DNA of 21,891 nucleotides from a virus (IMGVR_UViG_3300025652_000644:1-21891); one strand, 5' to 3'; positions 1 to 5,514 are shown, numbered from the stretch's first letter. The notes: generated by a model not told the origin, from the letters alone. Numbers and translations: made by a program.

Positions 1-325
1 CTTTCCCTACAAGTCTCGCAAGGTAGTTTACCGAAGTTGAGCCATTAGGCATCGCTGTATTTATATATAACCTTGTAATAGCCGACCAATTAGTTCCTTG
101 ACCGCCATAATTTTCAAAAGATATCGTACCTTCCGGTCTTTCGCTCGGATCTGGTTCTAAAACAATAAACTGCCAGCTAATATTCTTGAGATAGCTATTT
201 ATAGAGTAGTTAGATAGTGCTTGAACAGAGAAGTTTTTAGTCTGCCCATTTTCTACCGATGTTCCGATTACTATATCAGAGCCATCCGGTTGTGATTTTA
301 ACTGGTAAGACGATATTCCACTCAT
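1..325 (-). CDS. virion (fibre-like) protein, partial, 3' end missing
   Basis: The minus-strand frame opens with ATG at 325-323 and stays open to the window edge, giving about 108 residues that begin MSGISSYQLKSQPDGSDIVI. Its start overlaps the stop of the upstream fibre gene (TAATG), so the two are probably translated together. The sequence is rich in Ser, Asn, Gly and Thr, has no membrane segment, and reads like a phage tail or baseplate-associated protein. That is inferred from composition and from the neighbour. I do not recognise a specific family. The C-terminus lies outside the window. Confidence 0.75.
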   Translation of the reverse strand, partial: MSGISSYQLKSQPDGSDIVIGTSVENGQTKNFSVQALSNYSINSYLKNISWQFIVLEPDPSERPEGTISFENYGGQGTNWSAITRLYINTAMPNGSTSVNYLARLVGK

Positions 326-1329
326 TAGTTAAATACTCTTATTTCTATTATGGTTGATTGAATTCCTCCGAATCCAAAATCATCCTTTACAAAGGTTGCT
401 TCCGCAGTGCCGTTGAACTCATAATAACCAGTGATTATTTTTATTGTTTGACTATCGTGAAATCCTGTCATTGTGGGATTTTGAGATCTTGCTGATCTAT
501 ATCCACCTGTAATAACCATAGCTTCGCCGTCAGCTGGATAAGTACCGCTTGCCATAAACAGCGTTGTGTACCCTGTGCTGTAACCTATTCCTGTAAAAGA
601 AATACTAGTGTCATTTGATAAAACAGAATAAGTTGGATTATTGTTTCCTGATTGAGTCAGTTTCACAAAAAGAGAAGTATATGGCGGTGCGCTACTTGCG
701 TACTGAGGAACATTTAAAACTCCTCCTACTAAAGTGGCTGCGCCTGAAGTTCCTGTAGTAGTTAAGCTAGAAAAAGCTTGAGTCTCAGGATTTATCCAGG
801 CTGTACCCGTAGCGGTTGAGCTTAATACTTGTCCCGATGTACCTACACTAGAAGAAGCATCAGCCAATGTTGATGTTATTCTAACAGTATCTAGTACTGT
901 GTCACCTGTAACGCTTAAGTCATTACCAACAGATACGTCATTAAGGGCTATAACATTATTGTTTCCAGTAATATTACCTCCAATAACAGCTGATCCAGTA
1001 GTGGCTAAATCACTAATGTTAGCAGTTCTTGTAACTGTAAGATCTCTACCAGCTATTAAATCGTTTGAAGCGTTTAAATCACCTGTTACGTTTATACTAG
1101 AAGCAGTTTCACTCATTAAAGAATCCGTCAACGTATCTGTGTCAGACCACTTAGGAATAAAAGTAGCGGTTCCAGAGCCGTTAGTAAGGCTCGATGTTGT
1201 TATAATGTAACTAGATAAATCACCTATTTCTAATGTGTTTGTTCTATTGTCGCTAGATATGTCAACTACTGTTAGTAGATCACCTGTTGCTAGCGCTCCT
1301 ATTTGTGGGTAGCTATAATTTATTGCCAT
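325..1329 (-). CDS. tail fibre / virion-associated repeat protein
   Basis: This is a 334-residue protein very rich in Thr, Ser, Gly and Asn. Residues about 80-150 carry short repeats of the type TGDLNASNDL, AGRDLTVT, GNITGNNNVI and GNDLSVTGD. Such beta-strand repeats are common in trimeric fibre shafts of marine phages. The C-terminal 120 residues are less repetitive and end with a hydrophobic strand (TIIEIRVFN). No signal peptide is visible. It is read as a virion structural protein, most likely a fibre or tail-associated protein, from composition and repeats alone. It lies between a lysine-rich small protein (3 bp away) and the partial fibre-like gene (1-bp overlap), which suggests a late, leftward operon. 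Confidence 0.65.
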   Translation of the reverse strand: MAINYSYPQIGALATGDLLTVVDISSDNRTNTLEIGDLSSYIITTSSLTNGSGTATFIPKWSDTDTLTDSLMSETASSINVTGDLNASNDLIAGRDLTVTRTANISDLATTGSAVIGGNITGNNNVIALNDVSVGNDLSVTGDTVLDTVRITSTLADASSSVGTSGQVLSSTATGTAWINPETQAFSSLTTTGTSGAATLVGGVLNVPQYASSAPPYTSLFVKLTQSGNNNPTYSVLSNDTSISFTGIGYSTGYTTLFMASGTYPADGEAMVITGGYRSARSQNPTMTGFHDSQTIKIITGYYEFNGTAEATFVKDDFGFGGIQSTIIEIRVFN

Positions 1330-1332
1330 GTC

Positions 1333-1605
1333 TTATTTTTTAGATTGTTTTTTCTCTGCTTTTGTACCGTCTTTCTTACCCTTCGCTTGTGTTCCACCTC
1401 TGTTATGAGATGACGATGTGAATTTTCCAGTATTGTGATCGTAGTCTTTACCAACTAACCAATTTGACCCATGCTTTTTAATCGCTTCTCGCCTCTTTTT
1501 CTGACTATCTGCTCTTTTAGCTTTCCTGTCTGTTGAGTTAGCCGCTTTTAAGTCTCGCACTGCTTTAGCCTTCGCTGCTGCTGGACTGAGTTTTTGTTTT
1601 CCCAT
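1333..1605 (-). CDS. lysine-rich small basic protein (late operon)
   Basis: This 90-residue protein is exceptionally basic: Lys plus Arg make up roughly a third of it, with a KAKAVRDLKAAN segment near the N-terminus and a GKKDGTKAEKKQSKK tail. It has no membrane segment. A short central part (KHGSNWLVGKDYDHNTGKF) looks ordered, and the rest is probably disordered and nucleic-acid binding. It is the first gene of the leftward transcript and lies 3 bp ahead of the fibre gene. Similar tiny basic proteins sit among virion genes of many marine phages, but I cannot name a family. A DNA-packaging or virion-associated DNA-binding role is only an inference. Confidence 0.6.
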   Translation of the reverse strand: MGKQKLSPAAAKAKAVRDLKAANSTDRKAKRADSQKKRREAIKKHGSNWLVGKDYDHNTGKFTSSSHNRGGTQAKGKKDGTKAEKKQSKK

Positions 1606-1679
1606 ATTAGTTAATTTGCATAGTCTTTATACTTACACAAAACGCTGTTATTTTACACACCCAATAAATACCAATAGTA

Positions 1680-1722
1680 TGACAATAGCCCCTTACTCTA
1701 TAACTTATAAGGCTAATGTCAC
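1680..1722. repeat. inverted-repeat element, copy 1 of 3
   Basis: The left arm TGACAATAG and right arm CTAATGTCAC are complementary apart from one A-A mismatch. Inside them, CCCCTTA and TAAGG can extend the stem. The same arms recur at 2737-2782 and 9443-9486 with different centres. It lies in the divergent intergenic region. It could be an operator, a transcript hairpin or a small mobile palindrome; the sequence does not decide between these. Confidence 0.7.
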
Positions 1723-1747
1723 AGTTTTTAAAAAGTTATTAAATATA

Positions 1748-1770
1748 TAGGGGTATGGTGTTACCCCCTA
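1748..1770. other. GC-rich hairpin
   Basis: GGGGTA (1750-1755) and TACCCC (1762-1767) pair around a 6-base TGGTGT loop. Flanking TA/TA pairs extend the stem if C1768 is bulged. It stands out in an AT-rich intergenic region. No clean T-tract follows on either strand, so it is not a convincing intrinsic terminator. An RNA structure or a protein-binding palindrome is possible. Confidence 0.45.
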
Positions 1771-1958
1771 TCTCTCTGATTTCCAACGACTTACGGAAAC
1801 ACATTTCATTTTACCGGGTCCCCCAACTTTATTTTCGTTTTTTGATATATATACGTGGTTTTCAGCGTGTTACATTGTAGCATTAAGCTTTTTCCCTGGT
1901 ATTTTTATCTTTTTTCTTTAGAAAAATGTATAGCATACTACCGCTATCGCCGAGAACT

Positions 1959-2001
1959 TTACAAAAATAATACGCTTGTCGTTAGATAATATAACTGTAA
2001 C
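1959..2001 (+). promoter_or_regulatory. bipartite promoter-like motif, copy 1
   Basis: Left box TTACAAAAATAATACG (1959-1974), 10 variable bases, right box GATAATATAACTGTAAC (1985-2001). The start codon of the small membrane protein follows 14 bases later. GAGAAC sits just upstream (1952-1957) and GTATAGCA lies at 1928-1935; both features are shared with other copies. The right box contains a -10-like TAATAT. Promoter function is inferred from repeated placement ahead of genes. Confidence 0.7.
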
Positions 2002-2015
2002 CAAATAACTATAAC

Positions 2016-2129
2016 ATGAAACATTTAAATCTTAATTCAGTAATCAAATTAATTTCTTTATCTACTATTCTATTCTTATCAATAATAGTTTTAGTTGATA
2101 CATTACAAAATGGTTCTAACCTTTTATAG
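2016..2129 (+). CDS. small membrane protein, 37 aa
   Basis: A short frame of 37 residues (MKHLNLNSVIKLISLSTILF at the start) directly follows promoter motif copy 1 and stops just before copy 2. Residues about 9-27 form one uninterrupted hydrophobic stretch long enough to cross a membrane, with Lys and His before it and a short polar tail after it, so an N-in single-pass protein is likely. It is the first rightward gene. Its own promoter and tight fit between two motif copies support it as real. Many phages express such mini-proteins early to alter the host envelope or block superinfection, but nothing here shows the function. Confidence 0.6.
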   Translation: MKHLNLNSVIKLISLSTILFLSIIVLVDTLQNGSNLL

Positions 2130-2138
2130 TGGAGAACA

Positions 2139-2181
2139 TTACAAAGAAAATACGAGCATCAATAGATAATATAACTGTAAC
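2139..2181 (+). promoter_or_regulatory. bipartite promoter-like motif, copy 2
   Basis: Left box TTACAAAGAAAATACG (2139-2154), spacer of exactly 10 bases, right box GATAATATAACTGTAAC (2165-2181). It carries GAGAAC immediately upstream like copies 1 and 4. The 75-residue gene starts 28 bases downstream. Confidence 0.7.
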
Positions 2182-2209
2182 TAAATAATAATAATTAAAT
2201 ATAATAAAC

Positions 2210-2437
2210 ATGGAAACATTAAAAACCAAAAGATTCGTAGTAAGAAAATCATTAGTAGGTAAGAATCAAATCATTGAAGTAACATTCAAATCTGGAAAAC
2301 AAGTAACATACAATCATGATAAGGTATATGATATAATGAAAGACAAACTAGAAACTATGAATTGTTTCATCAAATATAAGTCTTATACTTCATCAACAAG
2401 TATTCCAGTAATCTTAAGGGACAAAGAAATAGTCTAG
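2210..2437 (+). CDS. unknown 75-aa phage protein, paralogue A
   Basis: This 75-residue soluble protein begins METLKTKRFVVRKSLVGKNQ and shares roughly three quarters of its residues with the 75-residue product at 2997-3224. Both have a basic N-terminus, a beta-like VGKNQIIEVTFK segment and a conserved KYKSYTSST...PVILRDK C-terminus. I do not recognise the family, and there are no catalytic signatures. It is the first gene of the transcript expected from motif copy 2 and is followed by two mini-genes. Conservation of both copies suggests selection for dosage or for two related targets. A host-interaction role would fit an early phage locus but is not shown. Confidence 0.75.
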   Translation: METLKTKRFVVRKSLVGKNQIIEVTFKSGKQVTYNHDKVYDIMKDKLETMNCFIKYKSYTSSTSIPVILRDKEIV

Positions 2438-2476
2438 TCCCTTTCAAACAAATCATTAACACTTAAATATATAAAC

Positions 2477-2596
2477 ATGTCAAATTACTTTACAACAATC
2501 GAAAAGATATCGTGGAACTTATACGATAAATCATACACTAAATTATCATCAGAAGAAAAGTCTAACGTAACAGAAGTATATTATGATTTCTACTAA
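2477..2596 (+). CDS. unknown 39-aa mini-protein
   Basis: A 39-residue frame starts MSNYFTTIEKISWNLYDKSY and ends TEVYYDFY. It is rich in Tyr, Ser and Glu with no membrane segment. It starts behind an AAATATATAAAC leader typical of this genome, and its last 14 bases overlap the start of the next gene. Position, spacing and overlap argue that it is translated, but I recognise no family and claim no function. Confidence 0.5.
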   Translation: MSNYFTTIEKISWNLYDKSYTKLSSEEKSNVTEVYYDFY

Positions 2597-2732
2597 ACCA
2601 ACACATCGATCAGAGGTACATACAAGACCTGACGGAACTAAGTACGTTAAATGTATTCGTATAAACAAAGAAGAAATGCCTTTCACTGACGAACAAAAAG
2701 GCATACAAAGATGGCTTGAACAATACAAGTAA
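2583..2732 (+). CDS. unknown 49-aa protein, paralogue of 3949-4101
   Basis: This 49-residue product shares a clear pattern with the 50-residue product at 3949-4101: SEV, then T-(R/K)-x-DGTKYV, then R-(I/V)-N, then (F/M)T(D/E)-x-QKGI-x-RWL-x-(Q/K)YK. Conservation of this pattern between two copies about 1.4 kb apart shows that both are real genes. The start overlaps the end of the 39-residue gene in another frame. The protein is small, polar and probably folded around the C-terminal Trp-containing helix. Family and function are unknown. The stop is followed within 5 bases by inverted-repeat copy 2. Confidence 0.7.
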   Translation: MISTKPTHRSEVHTRPDGTKYVKCIRINKEEMPFTDEQKGIQRWLEQYK

Positions 2733-2736
2733 AACA

Positions 2737-2782
2737 GTGACAATAGCCCCTTACTAGATCTTAATTAACACCCTAATGTCAC
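2737..2782. repeat. inverted-repeat element, copy 2 of 3
   Basis: Arms GTGACAATAG (2737-2746) and CTAATGTCAC (2773-2782) match the other two copies. The left-centre CCCCTTACT equals copy 1, while the right-centre ACACC does not pair with it. The arms are therefore better conserved than the full stem, which argues for a protein-binding site or mobile palindrome over a simple RNA hairpin. It lies between the end of a mini-gene and tandem promoter motifs. Confidence 0.7.
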
Positions 2783-2838
2783 ACTTTTCTTTACGTAGCT
2801 TTTCGCTATGTATAGCATAGTGTATAGCACTTCGCTTT

Positions 2839-2881
2839 TTACAAAGAAATTACGCTTCGCTTAAGATAATATTTAATAGAC
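2839..2881 (+). promoter_or_regulatory. bipartite promoter-like motif, copy 3 (degenerate)
   Basis: Left box TTACAAAGAAATTACG (2839-2854), a 10-base spacer and a right box that starts GATAATATT but lacks the terminal TGTAAC. Two GTATAGCA octamers precede it (2810-2817, 2822-2829). No gene starts right after it; copy 4 follows about 80 bases later. It may be a decayed duplicate or a weaker tandem promoter. Confidence 0.5.
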
Positions 2882-2917
2882 ACTCTCGTGTATAGCACCT
2901 CGCTCTGCTCGAGAACG

Positions 2918-2960
2918 TTACAAAAATAATACGTACTTGTTATGATAATATAAATGTAAC
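2918..2960 (+). promoter_or_regulatory. bipartite promoter-like motif, copy 4
   Basis: Left box TTACAAAAATAATACG (2918-2933), 10-base spacer, right box GATAATATAAATGTAAC (2944-2960). It has GAGAAC just upstream and GTATAGCA at 2890-2897. This copy shows the full outer inverted repeat GTTACA ... TGTAAC. The paralogue-B gene starts 36 bases downstream. Confidence 0.75.
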
Positions 2961-2996
2961 CAAAATAAATAAATAATAACTTAAATAAATAATAAA

Positions 2997-3224
2997 ATGG
3001 AAAACTTAAAATCAAAACGCTTCGTAATCAGAAAATCATTAGTAGGTAAAAACCAAATAATCGAAGTCACTTTTAAAAACGGTAAACAAGTAAGTTACAA
3101 CCACGACCTCGCTTTCGAGATAATGAAAGACAAATTAGAGTCAATGGAGTGCTTCAAAAAGTATAAATCTTACACTTCTTCAACCTCACTACCAGTAATT
3201 TTAAGAGATAAAGTAATTATTTAA
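2997..3224 (+). CDS. unknown 75-aa phage protein, paralogue B
   Basis: This 75-residue protein (MENLKSKRFVIRKSLVGKNQ at the start) is the closest relative of the product at 2210-2437. Differences are mostly conservative (Val/Ile, Thr/Ser, Asp/Glu), and the C-terminal KYKSYTSST and VILRDK blocks are identical. Codon choice differs more than the protein, so the duplication is not recent and the protein sequence is under selection. It has its own promoter motif (copy 4) and is followed by a possible terminator hairpin at 3244-3266, so it may be expressed alone. Function unknown. Confidence 0.75.
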   Translation: MENLKSKRFVIRKSLVGKNQIIEVTFKNGKQVSYNHDLAFEIMKDKLESMECFKKYKSYTSSTSLPVILRDKVII

Positions 3225-3243
3225 TCAATTAAGTGTTGAGAGA

Positions 3244-3266
3244 GATGGTGTAGTACCTCACCCATC
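3244..3266 (+). terminator. possible terminator hairpin
   Basis: GATGGTG (3244-3250) pairs with CACCCATC (3259-3266) if one C is bulged, around an 8-base loop, and is followed by ATTTCTTT. It lies 20 bases after the paralogue-B stop. The stem is modest and the T-tract imperfect, so this is a weak call. The rest of the 3225-3436 gap holds only an 18-codon frame (3327-3383) that I do not annotate. Confidence 0.35.
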
Positions 3267-3373
3267 ATTTCTTTCAACAAATAAAACAACACCTCTGACG
3301 GAGTTTAAAATACTACTCTTACATCAATGTATATAAATAACTTACGGTGTATTAGAATCAGTGAAAACACTGT

Positions 3374-3416
3374 CTACAAATAAAATACGTCTACTCGTAG
3401 ATAATATAAATGTAAA
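3374..3416 (+). promoter_or_regulatory. bipartite promoter-like motif, copy 5
   Basis: Left box CTACAAATAAAATACG (3374-3389), 10-base spacer, right box GATAATATAAATGTAAA (3400-3416). The Cys-rich mini-protein starts 20 bases downstream. Confidence 0.65.
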
Positions 3417-3436
3417 AACTAATAAATATAAATAAT

Positions 3437-3532
3437 ATGATGAGTAATTGTTGTGGCGCCGAGCCAAGTTACCTAAGTGACGAACTATGTGGAGATTGCC
3501 TAGAGTGGGCAGAATTTGATAATGAAGAATAA
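3437..3532 (+). CDS. 31-aa Cys-rich mini-protein (possible zinc knuckle)
   Basis: A 31-residue frame reads MMSNCCGAEPSYLSDELCGD, then CLEWAEFDNEE. The arrangement CCGAE...C-G-D-C is a compact four-cysteine pattern that could bind one zinc ion. Tiny SNCCGA-type proteins are common in phage genomes. A second start (3440) would remove one Met. It directly follows promoter motif copy 5 and precedes the 67-residue gene by 15 bases. The acidic C-terminus argues against plain DNA binding; a protein-protein role is possible. Confidence 0.55.
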   Translation: MMSNCCGAEPSYLSDELCGDCLEWAEFDNEE

Positions 3533-3547
3533 ATAAAATATAATATT

Positions 3548-3751
3548 ATGAGTAATACAAAAAATAAAACTTATTTATGGAATGAAGAAACCATAAACTA
3601 CTTTCAATTCACAAGTTGTTACATATCAGGTGAAGAGCTTTATGAGAAAATACAAGAGTTCGTAGAAACTGACTGTGTAATAGAAGATGGCGAGACTGAA
3701 GAAGATTTAGTAAACGACCTTTACAAACAAATTACGTCCGCTCACGGATAA
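3548..3751 (+). CDS. unknown 67-aa acidic protein
   Basis: A 67-residue, strongly acidic protein; the second half is full of Glu and Asp (QEFVETDCVIEDGETEEDLV). No motif or membrane segment is visible. Its last codons (LYKQITSAHG, stop) lie within promoter motif copy 6: the coding sequence supplies the left box and the stop TAA is part of GATAATATA. It probably belongs with the Cys-rich mini-protein in the transcript from copy 5. Small acidic phage proteins sometimes mimic DNA or inhibit host enzymes, but nothing specific supports that here. Confidence 0.65.
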   Translation: MSNTKNKTYLWNEETINYFQFTSCYISGEELYEKIQEFVETDCVIEDGETEEDLVNDLYKQITSAHG

Positions 3752-3763
3752 TATAAATGTAAC
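3721..3763 (+). promoter_or_regulatory. bipartite promoter-like motif, copy 6
   Basis: Left box TTACAAACAAATTACG (3721-3736), 10-base spacer, right box GATAATATAAATGTAAC (3747-3763). The left part is coding sequence of the preceding gene, whose stop falls at 3749-3751. The next start codon is 16 bases downstream. Confidence 0.7.
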
Positions 3764-3779
3764 AAATAAAATATATAAT

Positions 3780-3947
3780 ATGAATAGAGAATTTTTTCAC
3801 ACAGTACTAATTACAGTAACAAACCTAACTATCAAAGCGGTTATGGTATCACTAACAAGTTTAGCGGCAACAGGTATTGCTGTATTAATATTCAAACTAG
3901 TAACTAATCCAAACTCTTTCAATAGTGTTGGCGGCTTTATCAAGTAA
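3780..3947 (+). CDS. small membrane protein, 55 aa
   Basis: A 55-residue product starts MNREFFHTVLITVTNLTIKA. It carries a hydrophobic region from about residue 20 to 40 (VMVSLTSLAATGIAVLIFKL) suited to one transmembrane helix, possibly preceded by a shorter amphipathic helix. It begins 16 bases after promoter motif copy 6 and ends with TAA-T-ATG, joining it to the next gene. The longer reverse-strand frame across this region is not supported, because the plus strand carries a promoter and two adjoining genes. Function unknown; an inner-membrane protein is the only inference. Confidence 0.6.
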   Translation: MNREFFHTVLITVTNLTIKAVMVSLTSLAATGIAVLIFKLVTNPNSFNSVGGFIK

Positions 3948-3948
3948 T

Positions 3949-4101
3949 ATGAGTACAGAGTATAAATCAGAGGTGAAAACCAAGGCAGATGGTACAAAGT
4001 ATGTACAAGTAACACGAGTGAATGTAATAGAACCTGAGATGACCGAGCAACAAAAAGGTATCGCTAGATGGTTAACAAAGTATAAAACTAATAATGTATA
4101 A
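3949..4101 (+). CDS. unknown 50-aa protein, paralogue of 2583-2732
   Basis: This 50-residue product (MSTEYKSEVKTKADGTKYVQ at the start) matches the 49-residue protein at 2583-2732 through the SEV, DGTKYV, RVN and QKGIARWL-x-KYK blocks. The start follows the previous stop as TAA-T-ATG, and its own stop joins the next gene the same way, so three genes are likely translated as a coupled set from motif copy 6. The pairing of a membrane mini-protein with this paralogue is not repeated at the other locus. Function unknown. Confidence 0.7.
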   Translation: MSTEYKSEVKTKADGTKYVQVTRVNVIEPEMTEQQKGIARWLTKYKTNNV

Positions 4102-4102
4102 T

Positions 4103-4276
4103 ATGAAATTAGACAAGAATGAATTAAGCTTAGTGATACTAGGTATGGAAGCGTTAATGGAGCAATTAAAAGATGATGATATTAGAGATGTATTAGACGA
4201 GAAAGAAAACAGAAGAAGATACTATGAGTGTTGGGATATAGCGAACAAAGCAAGAACTTTACTATCACAAAAATAA
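4103..4276 (+). CDS. unknown 57-aa helical protein
   Basis: The product starts MKLDKNELSLVILGMEALME and is helical and charged, with EKENRRRYYECWDIANKART near the C-terminus. An in-frame ATG nine bases upstream (4094) would overlap the previous gene. I prefer 4103 because it gives the TAA-T-ATG junction seen at several other places. The last codons (SQK, stop) overlap promoter motif copy 7. A fold similar to small helical phage proteins of unknown function is likely; no specific family is recognised. Confidence 0.65.
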   Translation: MKLDKNELSLVILGMEALMEQLKDDDIRDVLDEKENRRRYYECWDIANKARTLLSQK

Positions 4277-4307
4277 TACGTTACGAGTAAGATAATATAA
4301 ATGTAAT
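4265..4307 (+). promoter_or_regulatory. bipartite promoter-like motif, copy 7
   Basis: Left box TCACAAAAATAATACG (4265-4280), 10-base spacer, right box GATAATATAAATGTAAT (4291-4307). The stop codon of the upstream gene lies inside the left box. The next start codon is 15 bases downstream. Confidence 0.7.
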
Positions 4308-4322
4308 TAAAATATATATAAC

Positions 4323-4499
4323 ATGCAAGCATTAAAATTTAAAAGTAAAACAAGATTAATATTCAACGGTATATTATACAGAGGCTTTAGTATCAGTGAG
4401 ATACCTAGCGCTTTCGGCTTCATCTACGACGAGAACAATGATAAAGATGGTATAACAGAGTGGTTTAATTATAAAGGTTTAACTTGGATAGCGGAATAA
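4323..4499 (+). CDS. unknown 58-aa protein
   Basis: A 58-residue frame starts MQALKFKSKTRLIFNGILYR and ends FNYKGLTWIAE. It is mixed beta in character, with a central acidic loop (YDENNDKDG) that could be a calcium-like or simply flexible segment. It sits 15 bases after promoter motif copy 7 and joins the next gene through TAA-T-ATG. These two features make it a real gene despite its length. No family or function can be assigned. Confidence 0.65.
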   Translation: MQALKFKSKTRLIFNGILYRGFSISEIPSAFGFIYDENNDKDGITEWFNYKGLTWIAE

Positions 4500-4500
4500 T

Positions 4501-4818
4501 ATGAGAAAACTAAAGATAGACGAATTAGATAACGTAAACCTTAATGGTTACAAGGTAGGTGAATTAAATGGTTTTACCTACAAACAAATAAAAAAAGCGT
4601 TAGGTAAACCAACATTCAAACCAAGTTACTCAGGTGATGGCAAGGTACAATACGAGTGGGTTGTGTTATACACTGACAAAGTGTTCAGAGTTTACGACTG
4701 GAAAACCTATGATAAAAAATATACTAAAAAATCACTAACAACATGGAGCGTCGGTGGTAATACAAGCTGTGACTGGTTCTTACAAACGTTAGTAGCTAAA
4801 ATACAAGCAAATGATTAA
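4501..4818 (+). CDS. unknown 105-aa protein
   Basis: A 105-residue soluble protein (MRKLKIDELDNVNLNGYKVG at the start) with a middle part rich in Trp, Tyr and Lys (YEWVVLYTDKVFRVYDWKTY) and a C-terminal SCDWFLQTLVAK helix. The pattern suggests a small alpha/beta domain, but I recognise no family. Its end overlaps the DnaA-like gene by 8 bases, so the two are probably co-translated. The shared transcript with a DnaA-type DNA-binding domain makes a replication-linked or regulatory role possible; this rests on context only. Confidence 0.7.
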   Translation: MRKLKIDELDNVNLNGYKVGELNGFTYKQIKKALGKPTFKPSYSGDGKVQYEWVVLYTDKVFRVYDWKTYDKKYTKKSLTTWSVGGNTSCDWFLQTLVAKIQAND

Positions 4819-5197
4819 CATAAAGCAAATAAGAGACATAGTAGAAGACAATGTAGGTTTTAACCTTGAAATTAAAGGTAGAAAACGTTATCACTCAGAT
4901 GCTCGAGCATTATTTTATAAGCTGTGTCGAGAATATACTAACGACACTTTTGAAACTATCGGTAACGAGTTGAATAAGAATTATGCTACCGTTGTTCACG
5001 GCGTACATAAAGTATTTCCAGTGACAGATCAAGTGCTATACACAAGCATCAAACAGCAAATTAATAACTCCGGCAGGCGAGCTATCGGTATCAAAGCATT
5101 AAACACTATAGCTAGCGTAGAGTACGGTGTCAACTGGAGTGATTTAAACGAAGAGCAATTAGAATTTATTCAACAGAATTACTTCTTACAAAAATAA
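4811..5197 (+). CDS. stand-alone DnaA domain IV-like DNA-binding protein
   Basis: This 128-residue protein resembles the C-terminal DNA-binding domain of the initiator DnaA. Residues about 28-68 read ARALFYKLCREYTNDTF, then ETIGNELNKNYATVVHGVHKV. This parallels the DnaA pattern of an Ala-rich helix, an LT-S-ExIGxxFG-type turn and the signature xHTTVxHAxxKI; here DHTTVLHA becomes NYATVVHGV. Neither the AAA+ ATPase domain nor a Walker motif is present, so it can bind DNA but not act as a full initiator. Known phage proteins of this type may bind DnaA boxes, steer host replication or repress genes. Its stop lies inside promoter motif copy 8. The domain call is fairly strong and the role is open. 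Confidence 0.75.
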   Translation: MINIKQIRDIVEDNVGFNLEIKGRKRYHSDARALFYKLCREYTNDTFETIGNELNKNYATVVHGVHKVFPVTDQVLYTSIKQQINNSGRRAIGIKALNTIASVEYGVNWSDLNEEQLEFIQQNYFLQK

Positions 5198-5228
5198 TAC
5201 GATCACTCGTAGATAATATATATGTAAC
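5186..5228 (+). promoter_or_regulatory. bipartite promoter-like motif, copy 8
   Basis: Left box TTACAAAAATAATACG (5186-5201), 10-base spacer, right box GATAATATATATGTAAC (5212-5228). The left box encodes the last residues (LQK) and stop of the DnaA-like gene. The next start codon is 13 bases downstream. Confidence 0.75.
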
Positions 5229-5241
5229 AAAAATAAAAAAT

Positions 5242-5514
5242 ATGAAACTAATTAAAATCACAAGCAGAGGAAGTTTACACTTCGAACTATCAGACGGCAG
5301 AATAGGTACAGTATCTGAATCAGGTTATGTACGAGTAAATACTAAGCATGACAATTTCTATCACAGAAAACGTTTATTCTATCAAATCAACAAGAAAACA
5401 CCGTATGCAAATGAAAGAAATCCAGAGTGGATAAACTTCAAACGCGAAACAATTCCAAACCACGTCGATAGAATAAAATTCCTTTACGCATTTAACCAAA
5501 AAAACTGTCAATAA
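5242..5514 (+). CDS. unknown 90-aa basic protein
   Basis: A 90-residue, basic protein (MKLIKITSRGSLHFELSDGR at the start). The first 35 residues look like a small beta-barrel or SH3-like strand set (HFELSDGRIGTVSESGYVRV); the rest is rich in Tyr, Asn, Lys and Arg. This could be a small nucleic-acid-binding protein, but no family is recognised. It is the first gene after promoter motif copy 8 and joins the next gene through TAA-T-ATG. Confidence 0.65.
   Translation: MKLIKITSRGSLHFELSDGRIGTVSESGYVRVNTKHDNFYHRKRLFYQINKKTPYANERNPEWINFKRETIPNHVDRIKFLYAFNQKNCQ

Larger units (their letters stand above)
1606..2015. other. divergent intergenic region
   Basis: This 410-bp stretch separates the leftward virion genes from the rightward early genes, and I see no convincing coding frame in it. 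It holds an inverted-repeat element (1680-1722), a hairpin (1748-1770), a GTATAGCA octamer (1928-1935) and the first copy of the bipartite promoter-like motif (1959-2001). Pyrimidine-rich patches around 1800-1920 have no assigned role. A leftward promoter must also lie here, but I could not pick one with confidence. A divergent region of this kind could also contain an origin; no iterons or DnaA boxes stand out. Confidence 0.6.

Noticed and set aside
899-1210. 103-residue plus-strand frame inside the fibre gene
   Set aside because: It lies wholly within the minus-strand fibre gene, in antisense. Its composition is dictated by the repeats on the other strand, and it has no leader or neighbour on its own strand.
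2549-2743. 64-residue minus-strand frame over the mini-genes at 2477-2732
   Set aside because: The plus-strand 49-residue product in this interval has a conserved paralogue at 3949-4101, so the reverse frame is a shadow.
3327-3383. 18-codon frame ending in the left box of motif copy 5
   Set aside because: It ends like genes before other motif copies (VYK, stop), but it is too short and has no leader or paralogue to support it.
3797-4015. 72-residue minus-strand frame, hydrophobic
   Set aside because: It is the complement of two plus-strand genes (3780-3947 and 3949-4101). The latter is supported by a paralogue and both by a promoter motif and coupled junctions.
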